Notes: generated from the letters alone by a model not told the origin. A stretch of 64,000 nt of DNA from Flavobacterium sp. Root901 (GCF_001429765.1 NZ_LMJB01000010.1:196296-260295); one strand, 5' to 3'. Counted from the stretch's first letter, positions 19,007 to 28,945 are shown. Made by a program: numbers and translations.

Positions 19007-19046
19007 TGTTTAATCGTTTAATCGTTAATTTGTTTAATCGTGATTA
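19007..19046. repeat. TTTAATCG-type repeat between cysS and the four-helix-bundle gene
   Basis: Three to four copies of T(G)TTTAATCG with small variations. With the block at 19441-19510 it brackets the four-helix-bundle gene. Confidence 0.7.
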
Positions 19047-19053
19047 GTCGGAT

Positions 19054-19419
19054 TTATTGTTGTGAAAGATAATATTTTTTTAGGTTATTTATCTGATTGC
19101 AAATTTTTTCAAGTTTTTCACGAGAAACTATGTATTCATTTTCTGAAATATAATTTAAATCTTTTGAAAGAATTAAATGATTTAATGTTTCCATTGCTGA
19201 TGAATAGGAGATCGTTAAAAAATGAGCTTTATCTTTGTTAGTATTCCTTGATGTTCCTTCGGCAATATTTGTTGCAATGGAAGAAGCACTTCTTTTTAAT
19301 TGAGAAATAATACCAAATAATTCATTAGAAGGGAACTTAGCAGTTAATTTGTAAATCTCTAAGATGAAATTTCTGGAATTCTGCCAGACTTCTAACTTCT
19401 CAAACGAAAAAACGTACAT
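19054..19419 (-). CDS. Four-helix-bundle protein (23S rRNA intervening-sequence protein family)
   Basis: A 121-residue all-helical protein. It has the family hallmarks FEKLEVWQNSRNF at the N-terminus and SSIATNIAEGTSRN in the middle. Proteins of this family were first found encoded by intervening sequences in 23S rRNA genes and also resemble the Avd accessory protein of diversity-generating retroelements. No reverse transcriptase or rRNA is nearby, so it is a solitary copy. It sits between the core genes cysS and folE and is framed on both sides by TTTAATCG repeats, which suggests that it travelled in with them. Its biochemical role is unknown. Confidence 0.85.
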   Translation of the reverse strand: MYVFSFEKLEVWQNSRNFILEIYKLTAKFPSNELFGIISQLKRSASSIATNIAEGTSRNTNKDKAHFLTISYSSAMETLNHLILSKDLNYISENEYIVSREKLEKICNQINNLKKYYLSQQ

Positions 19420-19440
19420 GATTTTGGTTTTTGTTTAGAT

Positions 19441-19510
19441 GTTTAATCGTGTAATTGTTTAATCGTTCTGTCTTATTCCGGTTAAACAATTACACGATTA
19501 ACCGATTAAA
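19441..19510. repeat. TTTAATCG-type inverted repeat, 20-bp perfect arms
   Basis: The arms 19443-19462 (TTAATCGTGTAATTGTTTAA) and 19482-19501 are exact reverse complements with a 19-nt loop. It lies at the 3' end of folE and just upstream of the four-helix-bundle gene, and may act as a folE terminator. Confidence 0.85.
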
Positions 19511-20182
19511 CTAAAATTGAGTATCTAACTTAATATAATCAAGAAATTCTCTTTTCGTTTGAGGATCTTTGAATTTTCCGCCGAATTCAGAAGTTACGGT
19601 ACTGCTTTCGATGTCTTTAATTCCTCTGGAGTTTACGCAAAGGTGTTTGGCGTCGATAACGCAGGCCACATCTTCTGTTCCTAAAGCTTTTTGAAGTTCC
19701 TGAACAATCTGCATCGTTAAACGTTCCTGAACCTGAGGTCTTTTGGCGTAATATTCGACAATACGGTTCATTTTGGATAAGCCGATAACTCTTCCGCTTG
19801 AAATATATGCAACATGAGCGCGGCCAATAATTGGCAGTAAGTGGTGTTCGCAGGTAGAATAAACGGTAATGTTTTTTTCTACCAGCATTTCACCATATTT
19901 GTAATTGTTGTCGAAAGTAGAAGCTTTTGGCTGTTTTGCAGGGTTTAAGCCTCCAAATATCTCTTTTACAAACATTTTAGCAACACGGTTTGGAGTACCT
20001 TTTATGCTGTCATCTGTTAAATCCATTCCAAGAGTCTGCAGAATGCTTTCAACATCTTTTTTAATTTTTTCTATTTTTTCCTCATCAGTAATATCAAAAG
20101 CGTCTGCTCTTAAAGGGTTTTTGGCATTACTGCTGAAATGACTGTCACCTATTTCGTCTAAAAAATCTTCGTTATTTATCAT
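19511..20182 (-). CDS. folE: GTP cyclohydrolase I
   Basis: A 223-residue enzyme that converts GTP to dihydroneopterin triphosphate, the first step to tetrahydrofolate. Zinc ligands are Cys111 and His114 (TCEHHLLP) and Cys182 (KHLCVNSRG). The region GTPNRVAKMF and the C-terminal FGGKFKDPQTKREF are typical of FolE. The N-terminal 35 residues are variable. The transcript would end at the inverted repeat 19441-19510. Confidence 0.95.
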   Translation of the reverse strand: MINNEDFLDEIGDSHFSSNAKNPLRADAFDITDEEKIEKIKKDVESILQTLGMDLTDDSIKGTPNRVAKMFVKEIFGGLNPAKQPKASTFDNNYKYGEMLVEKNITVYSTCEHHLLPIIGRAHVAYISSGRVIGLSKMNRIVEYYAKRPQVQERLTMQIVQELQKALGTEDVACVIDAKHLCVNSRGIKDIESSTVTSEFGGKFKDPQTKREFLDYIKLDTQF

Positions 20183-20313
20183 TAAAAACTACTATTATAA
20201 TGGGTATATCTTTTTAAGGCGGTAAAGATAATTAATAAATGGGAAACCTTTTCTATCGTTTTTATTATTTAATCAATCCTTTTTGGATATAATTTAAATC
20301 TGGTCTAAAAAGC

Positions 20314-20346
20314 AAAAGACAATAACGTAAATGGTTATTGCCTTTT
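20314..20346 (-). terminator. Terminator of the aminotransferase gene
   Basis: AAAAGACAATAAC pairs with GTTATTGCCTTTT (one mismatch). On the minus strand it is followed by TTGCTTTTT. Confidence 0.65.
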
Positions 20347-20368
20347 GAAAGTTTAAGTTTAGTTTGTT

Positions 20369-21565
20369 TTATCTATTATTGTAAACCAGTAAAGCTTCTT
20401 TTAAAATATTTACTGCTGTAATTAGATCTTTTTTGTTTAAAACATAAGCAATTCGAACCTGATTCAGACCCATTCCCGGAGTTGAATAAAATCCTTTTGC
20501 AGGAGCAATCATTACTGTTTCCCCGTTAAGATTATAACTTTCTAAGAGCCATTGCGCAAAATCATCAGAATCTTTAATTGGTAATTCGGCAATACAGTAA
20601 AAAGCACCTTTTGGTTTGGTTACGATTACCCCTTCGATTTTATTTAATTCAGAAATTAAAGTATTTCGGCGTTCTTTGTATTCTCCAATAACTTCATCAA
20701 AATAACTTTGAGGCGTGTCGATTGCAGCTTCGCAGGCAATCTGTTCAATTGTTGGCGGACTCAAACGTGCCTGGGCAAACTTCATTACAGTTGCTAAGAC
20801 TTGTGCGTTCTTAGTAATTAAACAGCCAATTCTTGCGCCGCACATACTATAACGCTTTGAAACAGAATCTACCATGATAACATTTTGCTGGACATCTTCT
20901 AAATTCATTACAGAAAAATGTACATCATCTCCATCGTATAAAAACTCACGATACACTTCGTCGGCGATTAAATATAAATCGTATTTTTTAATCAGACTGG
21001 CTAATTGTTTAATTTCAGTTTCAGAATATAAATATCCTGTCGGATTACCCGGATTACAAATTAAAATTGCTTTTGTTTTTGCAGTAATTAATTTTTCAAC
21101 TTCTTCAATCCCTGGCAAAGCAAATCCCGTTTCGATAGTCGAAACAAGAGGCACTACAGTTGCACTCGTAGAAGAAGCAAATGCGTGATAATTAGCATAA
21201 AAAGGTTCAGGGATAATGATTTCATCTCCCGGATCTGTAATTGTGGCTAGTGCAAACAAAAGGGCTTCAGAGCCACCAGTTGTAACGATGATGTCTTCTG
21301 AGTTAACATTTACATTTTGGCGTTGGTAAAATTGAGCTAATTTTTTTCTGTAACTTTCATATCCGGCTGACGGACTGTATTCGATAATGCTTAAGTCAAT
21401 ATTTTTTACCGCCTCGATGGCCACTTCGGGTGTCTTGATATCCGGTTGACCAATGTTTAAGTGATACACTTTGTGTCCTTTTTGCTTTGCTAAATCTGCA
21501 TAAGGAGCAAGCTTGCGTATCGGTGATTCGGGCATGTTTCTGCCTTTGTTTGAAATTGTTGGCAT
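20369..21565 (-). CDS. Pyridoxal-phosphate aminotransferase, class I/II
   Basis: A 398-residue fold-type I aminotransferase. The start at 21565 gives MPTISNKGRNMPESPIRKL, the usual beginning in related proteins; a start 10 codons earlier is less likely. The PLP lysine is Lys237 in DSVSKRYSMCGARIG. Asn/Pro motifs (CNPGNPTG at about 170-177) and Asp202 with Tyr205 (ADEVYREF) complete the cofactor site. Aspartate or another amino acid may be the substrate; the sequence does not decide. It is monocistronic. Confidence 0.9.
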   Translation of the reverse strand: MPTISNKGRNMPESPIRKLAPYADLAKQKGHKVYHLNIGQPDIKTPEVAIEAVKNIDLSIIEYSPSAGYESYRKKLAQFYQRQNVNVNSEDIIVTTGGSEALLFALATITDPGDEIIIPEPFYANYHAFASSTSATVVPLVSTIETGFALPGIEEVEKLITAKTKAILICNPGNPTGYLYSETEIKQLASLIKKYDLYLIADEVYREFLYDGDDVHFSVMNLEDVQQNVIMVDSVSKRYSMCGARIGCLITKNAQVLATVMKFAQARLSPPTIEQIACEAAIDTPQSYFDEVIGEYKERRNTLISELNKIEGVIVTKPKGAFYCIAELPIKDSDDFAQWLLESYNLNGETVMIAPAKGFYSTPGMGLNQVRIAYVLNKKDLITAVNILKEALLVYNNR

Positions 21566-21687
21566 GAGATTTTTTATTGAAGTGCAAATTTGCATTTTTT
21601 TTTCGAATTTAACTTAAAGAATACACTCTCTTATAAAAATCTAACAATAATAAATATATTTACTAATTTTATAATAAAATATTGTCA

Positions 21688-23019
21688 ATGAAAAAATATA
21701 TTGTGTTGTTTTTTGGGTTATTGTTACCTTTTTTTGTAAAATCTCAAGATAATTTCATTATTGAAAGTAACAAACAGAAGGTAGTAATCCCTTTTAAATT
21801 GATCAATAACCTCATTTTTATTCCCATTAAAGTAAATGGAGTCGAACTGAATTTTCTATTAGATTCAGGAGTCGAAGAAACCATTTTGTTTAGTATGGAT
21901 GAAATGCAGGAAGTTAAATTTAATAATGTTGAGAAAATCAGGCTTAGAGGTTTAGGTTCAGAAACTGAAATAGAAGGATTAAAATCGACAAAAAATGTTT
22001 TTGAAACACATGGGTTAAGATCTGACAATCATATGCTTTTTGTAATACTGGATCAAAGTTTTAATTTGTCATCTCATATTGGTATTCCTGTCAATGGTAT
22101 AATTGGATATAAGTTTTTTAAGAATAATTTGGTTGAAGTTAATTATGAAAATAAAAAGGTAATAATACATACTAATAATGAATCATTCAGAAAAAAACTA
22201 GACAGGAAGTTTAAAAGTATACCTGTAACCATCGAAAAATCAAAGCCTTACATTTCTACAACAGCTGTTGTAGATAATGAAGAAATCCCTGCGAAACTTT
22301 TAATTGATATAGGCAACAGCGATGCTTTCTGGGTTTTTGAAAATAATAAAATTAAACTTCCCAAGAAAAACTTTCCAGACTTTTTAGGAAAAGGTTTTAG
22401 CGGTGATATTGAAGGACATCGCGCCAGAATTCAAAAATTTATAATTGATGATTTTGAATTTAAAAGACCCATTGTTGCTTTTCCTGATTCATCATCGATC
22501 AGAAATGTAAAGATGGTTCCCGATCGGATTGGGTCTGTTGGCGGAGAAATTTTAAAACGATTTACCGTAGTTTTAGATTATGCGGACAAAAAGCTTTATT
22601 TAAAGAAAAACAATAAGTTTAAAGAGCCATTTACTTATAACAAAAGCGGAATTACAATTCAGCATAACGGATTGCAATGGGTTCAGGAAACGGTTCATTT
22701 AGAAACTGTTAAAGTTGCTGTTTCATTAAATGAAGGAGAGCAAAATCAAAATCCAAATAACGGAGGAAATTTTAGATACAAATTTTCTTTGAAACCAATA
22801 TATGAAATTATTAATATCCGAAAGAAATCTGCAGCTGAAAAATGCGGCTTGCAGAAAGGAGATATCATTACTTCTATTAATAATGAGAGACCTTATAAAT
22901 ATACTTTGCAGCAGATTAATCAGCTTTTAAAATCGGAAGAAGATAAATGGATATATTTAGAAGTTGAGAGAAATAGTTTGCTTTTAAAGTTTAGATTTAA
23001 GCTTGAAGATGAGCTTTAA
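21688..23019 (+). CDS. Secreted retropepsin-like aspartyl protease with C-terminal PDZ domain
   Basis: A 443-residue protein with a signal peptide (MKKYIVLFFGLLLPFFVKSQ). The ATG at 21688 is preferred over a TTG two codons upstream. Two halves of an aspartyl-protease fold follow: NFLLDSGVEET (DSG triad near residue 55) and AKLLIDIGNSDAF (DIG near residue 210). Thr after the catalytic Asp is replaced by Ser and Ile, so activity of the second half is doubtful. A PDZ domain lies at about 370-435 (AAEKCGLQKGDIITSINN). Similar proteins are common in Bacteroidetes; the substrate is unknown. It precedes the T9SS set but a 159-bp gap separates them. Confidence 0.75.
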   Translation: MKKYIVLFFGLLLPFFVKSQDNFIIESNKQKVVIPFKLINNLIFIPIKVNGVELNFLLDSGVEETILFSMDEMQEVKFNNVEKIRLRGLGSETEIEGLKSTKNVFETHGLRSDNHMLFVILDQSFNLSSHIGIPVNGIIGYKFFKNNLVEVNYENKKVIIHTNNESFRKKLDRKFKSIPVTIEKSKPYISTTAVVDNEEIPAKLLIDIGNSDAFWVFENNKIKLPKKNFPDFLGKGFSGDIEGHRARIQKFIIDDFEFKRPIVAFPDSSSIRNVKMVPDRIGSVGGEILKRFTVVLDYADKKLYLKKNNKFKEPFTYNKSGITIQHNGLQWVQETVHLETVKVAVSLNEGEQNQNPNNGGNFRYKFSLKPIYEIINIRKKSAAEKCGLQKGDIITSINNERPYKYTLQQINQLLKSEEDKWIYLEVERNSLLLKFRFKLEDEL

Positions 23020-23178
23020 TGAAGGGATTATGATAAATTAATTTTTTTATAGTAAAATATTTTGTTTCATTAATGATTTTTAAAATTGTCTTGCTTTTGT
23101 GAAAAATTAAGTGTTAAAATTACTTTTTTGTTCAAGCAACATTAATAATTTATTAAGTTTATGAAAAAATAGCAGTTT

Positions 23179-25809
23179 ATGGCCAAAAAATACAATCATT
23201 TCTTACGTATAATTTTATTTTTTGTTTTTTTATCATTTTTCCCTCAAGTAATTAATGCTCAATGTGCAGGTAATGACGCAAGTCTTACGGTTTGTGATAT
23301 TCCGGATGCAAGCAGCAAAGCAATAGATTTATTCGCGCTATTAGGAAGTTCTGCGGTGTCGGGAGGTATCTGGACAGATGACAATTCATCCGGAGGATTA
23401 AATTTAACAACCGGAATTTTAAATGCACAGCTTATTAGAGCAAGTGGTATATATAATTATACATATACGGTTACAGGAAATGCCGGCTGCGTTGATAATA
23501 CGGCAACAGTAACAGTAACCATTGGAGGATATTCTGGTGTAACTTCTCCTAATGCTTCTGTCTGTAGTTCTGTAGTTAATTTTAATCTTTTTCAAGCATT
23601 CAACGGAGTCGATGTTAGTCCACAGTTTAATGGGCAATGGCATAATGATACTACAAATGAAAATATTCTTGGATCTGCTGTAAACGTAGAACATTTAGAA
23701 GGGACTTTCTATTTTACATATACAATGCCCGCAATAGGAACTTGCCCAGCAATGTCATCAACTGCTATAATAACTGTTTTTAGAGCTCCAAATTCTGGGC
23801 AAGCAATTTCCCCTTTAATATTATGTGCAAGTGATGGTTTGTCTGCATATACAAATTTTGATTTATATAGTTTAATTTCTGGTTATGACTCTGGTGGATA
23901 TTGGATAGAAGGTAAAACGGATGAATTAACCTTTAAAGGAGATCACAATGTGAATGTCGAAAACATTTATAATACATTTGGTGAAGGAATATATGGTTTT
24001 AATTATGTAGTTCCATCAACAAATCCGATATGTTCTGACGATTTCACAACTATAGTTATACGCCTTGAAAAAAGACTTGATTTTACAGGAGCGGTTTTAG
24101 AAGTTAACTCGGATATATGCGAAACAGAAATTCCAACAGCCTCTTATAATGCAACAATTACAAGAGGACCTGCTGATATCCCGAACGGGACATATTTCGT
24201 TGAATATAGTATTTCTGGCCGTGCAGGATATGAAAAGATTGCGGCAAATTTTTTAAACGGAGTTCTTACATTTCCTATTAGTTCAGAGAACTTTAAAAAG
24301 GTAGGGGTTTTTACTGTAAATATTTTAAAAATTTATCCTAATACTAGTGCTCAGGCTTGTCAAAATATTATAAATAATTTATCAGACGATTTGATTATTT
24401 ATCCTAATCCTGATTTAATAGGTGCAATAATTACTCCGACAGCAACCTGTCAAAATCAGGAAGCAGTAATTCAGATTACAAATGCAGTTAAACTTGCAGA
24501 TGGGGACTATGATATTGTGTATAATATATCTGGTGCAAATACTGTACCTGCACAAGTAGCAAGAATTACGGTTTCTGGTGGTAATGCAACATTTGTTGTG
24601 CCAGAAATATTCAATTCAAAAAGCGGTACCTCATTCGTCAGAATTACTGCAATTACTCATGTGATCTCACAGTGTGTTAACAGTGCTAACTTAATAGGTG
24701 AAATCCTTATCAACCCTTTACCAAACGGTTCACTTTTAAGATTACAAATCCAAAATGTATGCTTTGGTGAAGAAATAAAAGTAAATGTATCAGGGTTGCA
24801 GACTTTAACAGATATTACTTTGTCATACAGCCTTTCTGGCAGTAATGCTTCTAATATAGAGACTGTTAATTTAACTTCTGTGGATGGAAGTTCTAGTTTT
24901 GTAATTCCATCTAATTTATTGGTAAATTCTGGTTCAACAACAATTTCGATTGTCAAAATAAAAAATAATATTACTGGCTGTGAAAATGATGTAAGCGGAA
25001 TCTCAGGTTCTTTTATACTCAATCCTATTCCTGCTGCCCCAGCTGCTGTAAATCAGTCGTTTTGTAAAACTGATGAGGCAACAATTGCAGCATTACAACC
25101 ACAGGGGAATCAATATAAATGGTATATTTCCGAAACGGATGTTACACCGCTTCCAGCTTCATACATTTTAAAATCAGAAGATTATTATCTGAAAGAAACA
25201 TCTGCAGCGGGCTGCGTTTCTCCTGCTTCTAAAATTACAGTAACCATTAATGACATTCCAGCACCGACATTAAATCAGGACGGACAGAATTTTTGTGGTT
25301 TAGATAATCCTACCATTCTTGATTTATCAAATAATACAGGTTCTCCTTCGACAGTGGTTTGGTATGATGCGCCAAATAATGGGAATTTACTTTCTTCGTC
25401 AACCAGATTAGTGGATAAAGCAACTTATTACGGATTTGATTTTTCACCAGCTCTAAATTGTGTTTCACAAGAGAATATTGCCGTAACAGTTTCATTGATT
25501 GTTTGTGATTCTCCTGAATATACATTTTTTGTTCCCGATGGATTTTCTCCAAATGGAGACGGAATCAATGATACTTTTACTATTCCGGACATTGATTTTC
25601 TGTATCCAAATTATACACTCGAAATTTTCAATAGATATGGAAACGGAATGTATAAAGGTTTTAAAAATAAACCGGCCTGGGACGGAATAAATTATGAGCA
25701 AAGCGGAATTGGAAGCGGAATAGCGCCAAACGGAGTATATTTTTACATTCTCTATTTTAATAAAGACAACAGACCTCCTCAACAAGGACGTCTTTATTTA
25801 AATCGATAA
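23179..25809 (+). CDS. Large secreted protein with T9SS type B (gliding-motility-associated) C-terminal domain
   Basis: An 876-residue cell-surface protein. It has a signal peptide (to about residue 30, ending VINAQ), then Ser/Thr/Asn-rich Ig-like and PKD-like repeats with paired cysteines. The last 90 residues form the type B sorting domain: FFVPDGFSPNGDGINDTF, then LEIFNRYGN, PAWDG and PNGVYFYILYF. This domain directs export by the type IX secretion system and surface attachment. It may be an adhesin. A PorP/SprF-like and an OmpA-like gene follow immediately, the usual partners of type B substrates. Confidence 0.9.
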   Translation: MAKKYNHFLRIILFFVFLSFFPQVINAQCAGNDASLTVCDIPDASSKAIDLFALLGSSAVSGGIWTDDNSSGGLNLTTGILNAQLIRASGIYNYTYTVTGNAGCVDNTATVTVTIGGYSGVTSPNASVCSSVVNFNLFQAFNGVDVSPQFNGQWHNDTTNENILGSAVNVEHLEGTFYFTYTMPAIGTCPAMSSTAIITVFRAPNSGQAISPLILCASDGLSAYTNFDLYSLISGYDSGGYWIEGKTDELTFKGDHNVNVENIYNTFGEGIYGFNYVVPSTNPICSDDFTTIVIRLEKRLDFTGAVLEVNSDICETEIPTASYNATITRGPADIPNGTYFVEYSISGRAGYEKIAANFLNGVLTFPISSENFKKVGVFTVNILKIYPNTSAQACQNIINNLSDDLIIYPNPDLIGAIITPTATCQNQEAVIQITNAVKLADGDYDIVYNISGANTVPAQVARITVSGGNATFVVPEIFNSKSGTSFVRITAITHVISQCVNSANLIGEILINPLPNGSLLRLQIQNVCFGEEIKVNVSGLQTLTDITLSYSLSGSNASNIETVNLTSVDGSSSFVIPSNLLVNSGSTTISIVKIKNNITGCENDVSGISGSFILNPIPAAPAAVNQSFCKTDEATIAALQPQGNQYKWYISETDVTPLPASYILKSEDYYLKETSAAGCVSPASKITVTINDIPAPTLNQDGQNFCGLDNPTILDLSNNTGSPSTVVWYDAPNNGNLLSSSTRLVDKATYYGFDFSPALNCVSQENIAVTVSLIVCDSPEYTFFVPDGFSPNGDGINDTFTIPDIDFLYPNYTLEIFNRYGNGMYKGFKNKPAWDGINYEQSGIGSGIAPNGVYFYILYFNKDNRPPQQGRLYLNR

Positions 25810-25828
25810 TTTTTAATATAAAATTCAA

Positions 25829-26758
25829 ATGAAAAAAATAATACTCTATATAACTTTCTTCTTTTACATGACATCGGTTTCGGCGCAGCAAGATCCGGAA
25901 TATACACATTATATGTATAATATGAGTGTAGTAAATCCGGCTTATGCTACTGGCGTTCCTGCTATGATGAATTTTGGCGGATTCTACAGAACACAATGGG
26001 TTGGGGCAGTTGGTGCTCCAAAAACTTTTACGTTTTTTGGTCATACTGCAATCTCTGATAAAGTCGAAGCCGGTCTTTCTTTTATATCAGATGATATTGG
26101 TGATGGCGCAAAAAAAGAAAATAATATCTATGCTGATTTTGCGTACGTTTTAAAGTTAGGAGGAAAAAACAGGCTTTCACTTGGACTTAAAGCCGGAGTG
26201 TCGTCAATGCAGACTAATTTTAATGGATTTAAGTTTAATGATCCGGCGACTGATATGGCTTTCGCCGAAAACATAAACGCAACAAAACCTAATATTGGAG
26301 TTGGAGCATACTATTTTAGAGATAATTTATATGTAGGTATCTCTGCGCCTAATTTATTGAAATCAAAATATATTGAAGAAAAATCCGGAGTTAATGCTTT
26401 TGGTTCTGAAAACATACACACTTTCCTGACCGCAGGATATGTTTTTCAGGTAAATGATATGTGGAAAGTGAAACCTGCCTTTATGACAAAATTTGTAAAA
26501 GGTGCGCCTATTTCAATAGATCTAACAGCCAATGTTTTATACAATGAAAAATTTGAACTTGGTGCTGCTTACAGAATTGACGATTCGGTAAGTGCTTTGT
26601 TTAATTTTAACGTAACACCTACTTTAAGAATGGGTTATGCATACGATTATACACTTACAAATTTAGGTCAGTTTAATTCGGGAACACACGAAATTATGCT
26701 TCTTTTTGATTTGGATTTATTAGGAAAAGGATTTGATAAATCACCAAGATTCTTCTAA
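25829..26758 (+). CDS. PorP/SprF family type IX secretion outer-membrane protein
   Basis: A 309-residue outer-membrane beta-barrel protein. After the signal peptide (MKKIILYITFFFYMTSVSAQ) comes the family hallmark QDPEYTHYMYNMSVVNPAYATG. SprF-type proteins are needed for surface delivery of specific type B T9SS substrates. The gene starts 19 bp after the type B protein and the next gene starts directly after its stop, so all three form one operon. Confidence 0.9.
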   Translation: MKKIILYITFFFYMTSVSAQQDPEYTHYMYNMSVVNPAYATGVPAMMNFGGFYRTQWVGAVGAPKTFTFFGHTAISDKVEAGLSFISDDIGDGAKKENNIYADFAYVLKLGGKNRLSLGLKAGVSSMQTNFNGFKFNDPATDMAFAENINATKPNIGVGAYYFRDNLYVGISAPNLLKSKYIEEKSGVNAFGSENIHTFLTAGYVFQVNDMWKVKPAFMTKFVKGAPISIDLTANVLYNEKFELGAAYRIDDSVSALFNFNVTPTLRMGYAYDYTLTNLGQFNSGTHEIMLLFDLDLLGKGFDKSPRFF

Positions 26759-26759
26759 A

Positions 26760-28898
26760 ATGAAAAATATGAAAAAACTACTCGTTATTATATTCGTATT
26801 TTCAATACAGTTTATAAATGCCCAGGATCAGGAATTGATTAGAGCAAAGAAATTTTTTGACAGGACTTACTACAGCGAAGCTATTGTTTTATACGAAAAA
26901 TTAGCCGAAGAAAAACCATCACAAGAAGTAATTAAAAATCTTGCCGATTCGTATTATTATACAAGCGATTTGATAAAAGCACAACGCTATTATCGTCTCT
27001 TATTTAAAAATTACAATGACAATTTAGACAGAGAATATAGTTTCAGATATGCTCAGACATTAAAAGCTACCAATAATTACGACGAAGCAAATGCCGCTTT
27101 GAAAGAATATTATGCTAAATCGTCAAATCCGGATGATGCAGCAAATTTTGAAAAAGATATTAAAACCCTAGAAAATGTTTCGGCAATTGGGAAGAGATTT
27201 GAGATTAAAAATCTTCCAATAAATACGCCAAATTCAGAGTTTGGAGCTGTTGAATACAAAAACAATTTAGTTTTTGCCGGTGTTAAACTAAAGCCCGGAA
27301 TATTTGATAAAAAATTTAAATGGGATGGAGAAACCTATTTGAATCTGGTTACCATTCCGCTAAAAAACAGCAATGCATCAGATTCAATTACACATTATTT
27401 TGCTAATGAATTGAAAACAGGAATGCACGAATCAAATGCCATTTTTACTAAAGATGGTAAAACAATTTACTTTACCCGAAATAATTCAAAAAACGGAAAG
27501 AAAAAGAAAGATGATAAGAAAATCTCTAATCTTCAAATTTTCAAAGCGGAGTTGGTTGATGGAAAATGGACAAAAGTAACATCACTTCCTTTTAACAGCC
27601 CAAATTATTCGGTAGAACATCCAGCTCTTAGTGCCGATGAAAAAGTATTGTATTTTGCTTCAGACATGCCGGGATCTGTTGGATCTTTCGATATTTATTC
27701 GGTAAACATAAATAAAGGAGCATTTGATACTCCAAAAAATTTGGGACCAGAAATTAATACTGTAAAAAGAGAACAATTTCCTTTTGCTTCTGCAGATAAT
27801 AAGCTCTATTTTTCATCTGACGGACATTTAGGTTACGGATCTTTAGATGTTTTTGTTTCTGAAATTAACGGAAATGAATATTCGAAACCAATAAATATCG
27901 GACTTCCTTTAAATTCAAATTTAGATGATTTTGCCTTCAATATAAATTCTGAAACTAAAGAAGGATATTTTGCCTCAAATAGAGAAGGAGGAAAGGGCGG
28001 CGACGATATTTATCAATTTAAAGAGACTAAAGATTTAATTGTTGAAGACTGTAAACAATTTATAACAGGAATTATTACAGACATTGATACTAAGTCAGCA
28101 TTAGAAAATGCTACAGTAATTCTGCAGGATTCAAATAATAAAACCCTTAATACTGTGACAACATCGGTAGATGGAAAATTTAGTTTTACCGTTCCATGTG
28201 AAGCTTCATATAAGGTTTCGGCTTTTAAAGAAAAATATACAAATGAGTCTAAAACTTTAACTTTAGACAATATCAGAGATAAAGAAAATGACGCTTCATT
28301 AGCCTTAAAATCTTTAGAAATAATTAAGCTGGAAGAAAAAGAAAATGCCGAAAAGAAAAGAAAGCAGGAAATTATTATAGAAGAAGAAAATAAGAAAAAA
28401 GAACAGCTTGCTGCAATAGAATTAAAGCAAAAAGAAAAGAAGGCAAAAGAAATTGAAATTGCTGCTGCAGAAGTAAAAAAGAACGAAAAAGTAAAAGAAA
28501 TTTTAGAGAAGGAAAAAGATGTCGTAAGAGATAAAGACCGATTAATTATTAAAACGAATCCTATTTATTTTGATTACAATATGTGGTACATTCGTAAAGA
28601 GTCAAAAGTTGTTTTAGGACGTGTGGTAGAATTGATGAAGAAATATCCCGGAATGGTAATCGAAATTGGTTCGCATACCGATTCACGAGGAAATGCAAAA
28701 TTCAATGAAGAGTTATCTCAGAAGAGAGCCAATTCAACAAGAGAATTTATACTACAATCCGGAATTGAGGCTAAAAGAGTTACAGCAAAAGGTTATGGAG
28801 AATCTGTGCCGATTATAAAATGTAAAACCGATGATGCCTGCTCAGAAGAAGATCATGAGCTGAACAGAAGATCTGAATTTGTAATTAAGAATTTATAG
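26760..28898 (+). CDS. OmpA family protein with TPR, beta-propeller-like and carboxypeptidase-regulatory-like domains
   Basis: A 712-residue envelope protein. The ATG at 26760 starts one base after the preceding stop codon; 26769 is an alternative start. Order of parts: signal peptide (ending FINAQ), TPR-like helices (about 25-135), WD40/PD40-like repeats (about 160-430, with YFASDMPGS and YFASNREGGKGGDDIY), a CarboxypepD_reg-like domain (about 440-510), a Lys/Glu coiled coil (about 525-600), and a C-terminal OmpA peptidoglycan-binding domain with EIGSHTDSRGNAKFN. It resembles the PorE-type anchors that accompany SprF-like proteins. Confidence 0.9.
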   Translation: MKNMKKLLVIIFVFSIQFINAQDQELIRAKKFFDRTYYSEAIVLYEKLAEEKPSQEVIKNLADSYYYTSDLIKAQRYYRLLFKNYNDNLDREYSFRYAQTLKATNNYDEANAALKEYYAKSSNPDDAANFEKDIKTLENVSAIGKRFEIKNLPINTPNSEFGAVEYKNNLVFAGVKLKPGIFDKKFKWDGETYLNLVTIPLKNSNASDSITHYFANELKTGMHESNAIFTKDGKTIYFTRNNSKNGKKKKDDKKISNLQIFKAELVDGKWTKVTSLPFNSPNYSVEHPALSADEKVLYFASDMPGSVGSFDIYSVNINKGAFDTPKNLGPEINTVKREQFPFASADNKLYFSSDGHLGYGSLDVFVSEINGNEYSKPINIGLPLNSNLDDFAFNINSETKEGYFASNREGGKGGDDIYQFKETKDLIVEDCKQFITGIITDIDTKSALENATVILQDSNNKTLNTVTTSVDGKFSFTVPCEASYKVSAFKEKYTNESKTLTLDNIRDKENDASLALKSLEIIKLEEKENAEKKRKQEIIIEEENKKKEQLAAIELKQKEKKAKEIEIAAAEVKKNEKVKEILEKEKDVVRDKDRLIIKTNPIYFDYNMWYIRKESKVVLGRVVELMKKYPGMVIEIGSHTDSRGNAKFNEELSQKRANSTREFILQSGIEAKRVTAKGYGESVPIIKCKTDDACSEEDHELNRRSEFVIKNL

Positions 28899-28910
28899 CA
28901 TTTATATAAT

Positions 28911-28945
28911 AAACCCGGCAGGTTTTAAATCCTGTTGGGTTTTAT
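28911..28945 (+). terminator. Terminator of the T9SS operon
   Basis: AAACCCGGCAGG pairs with CCTGTTGGGTTT, followed by T-rich sequence. Confidence 0.8.
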
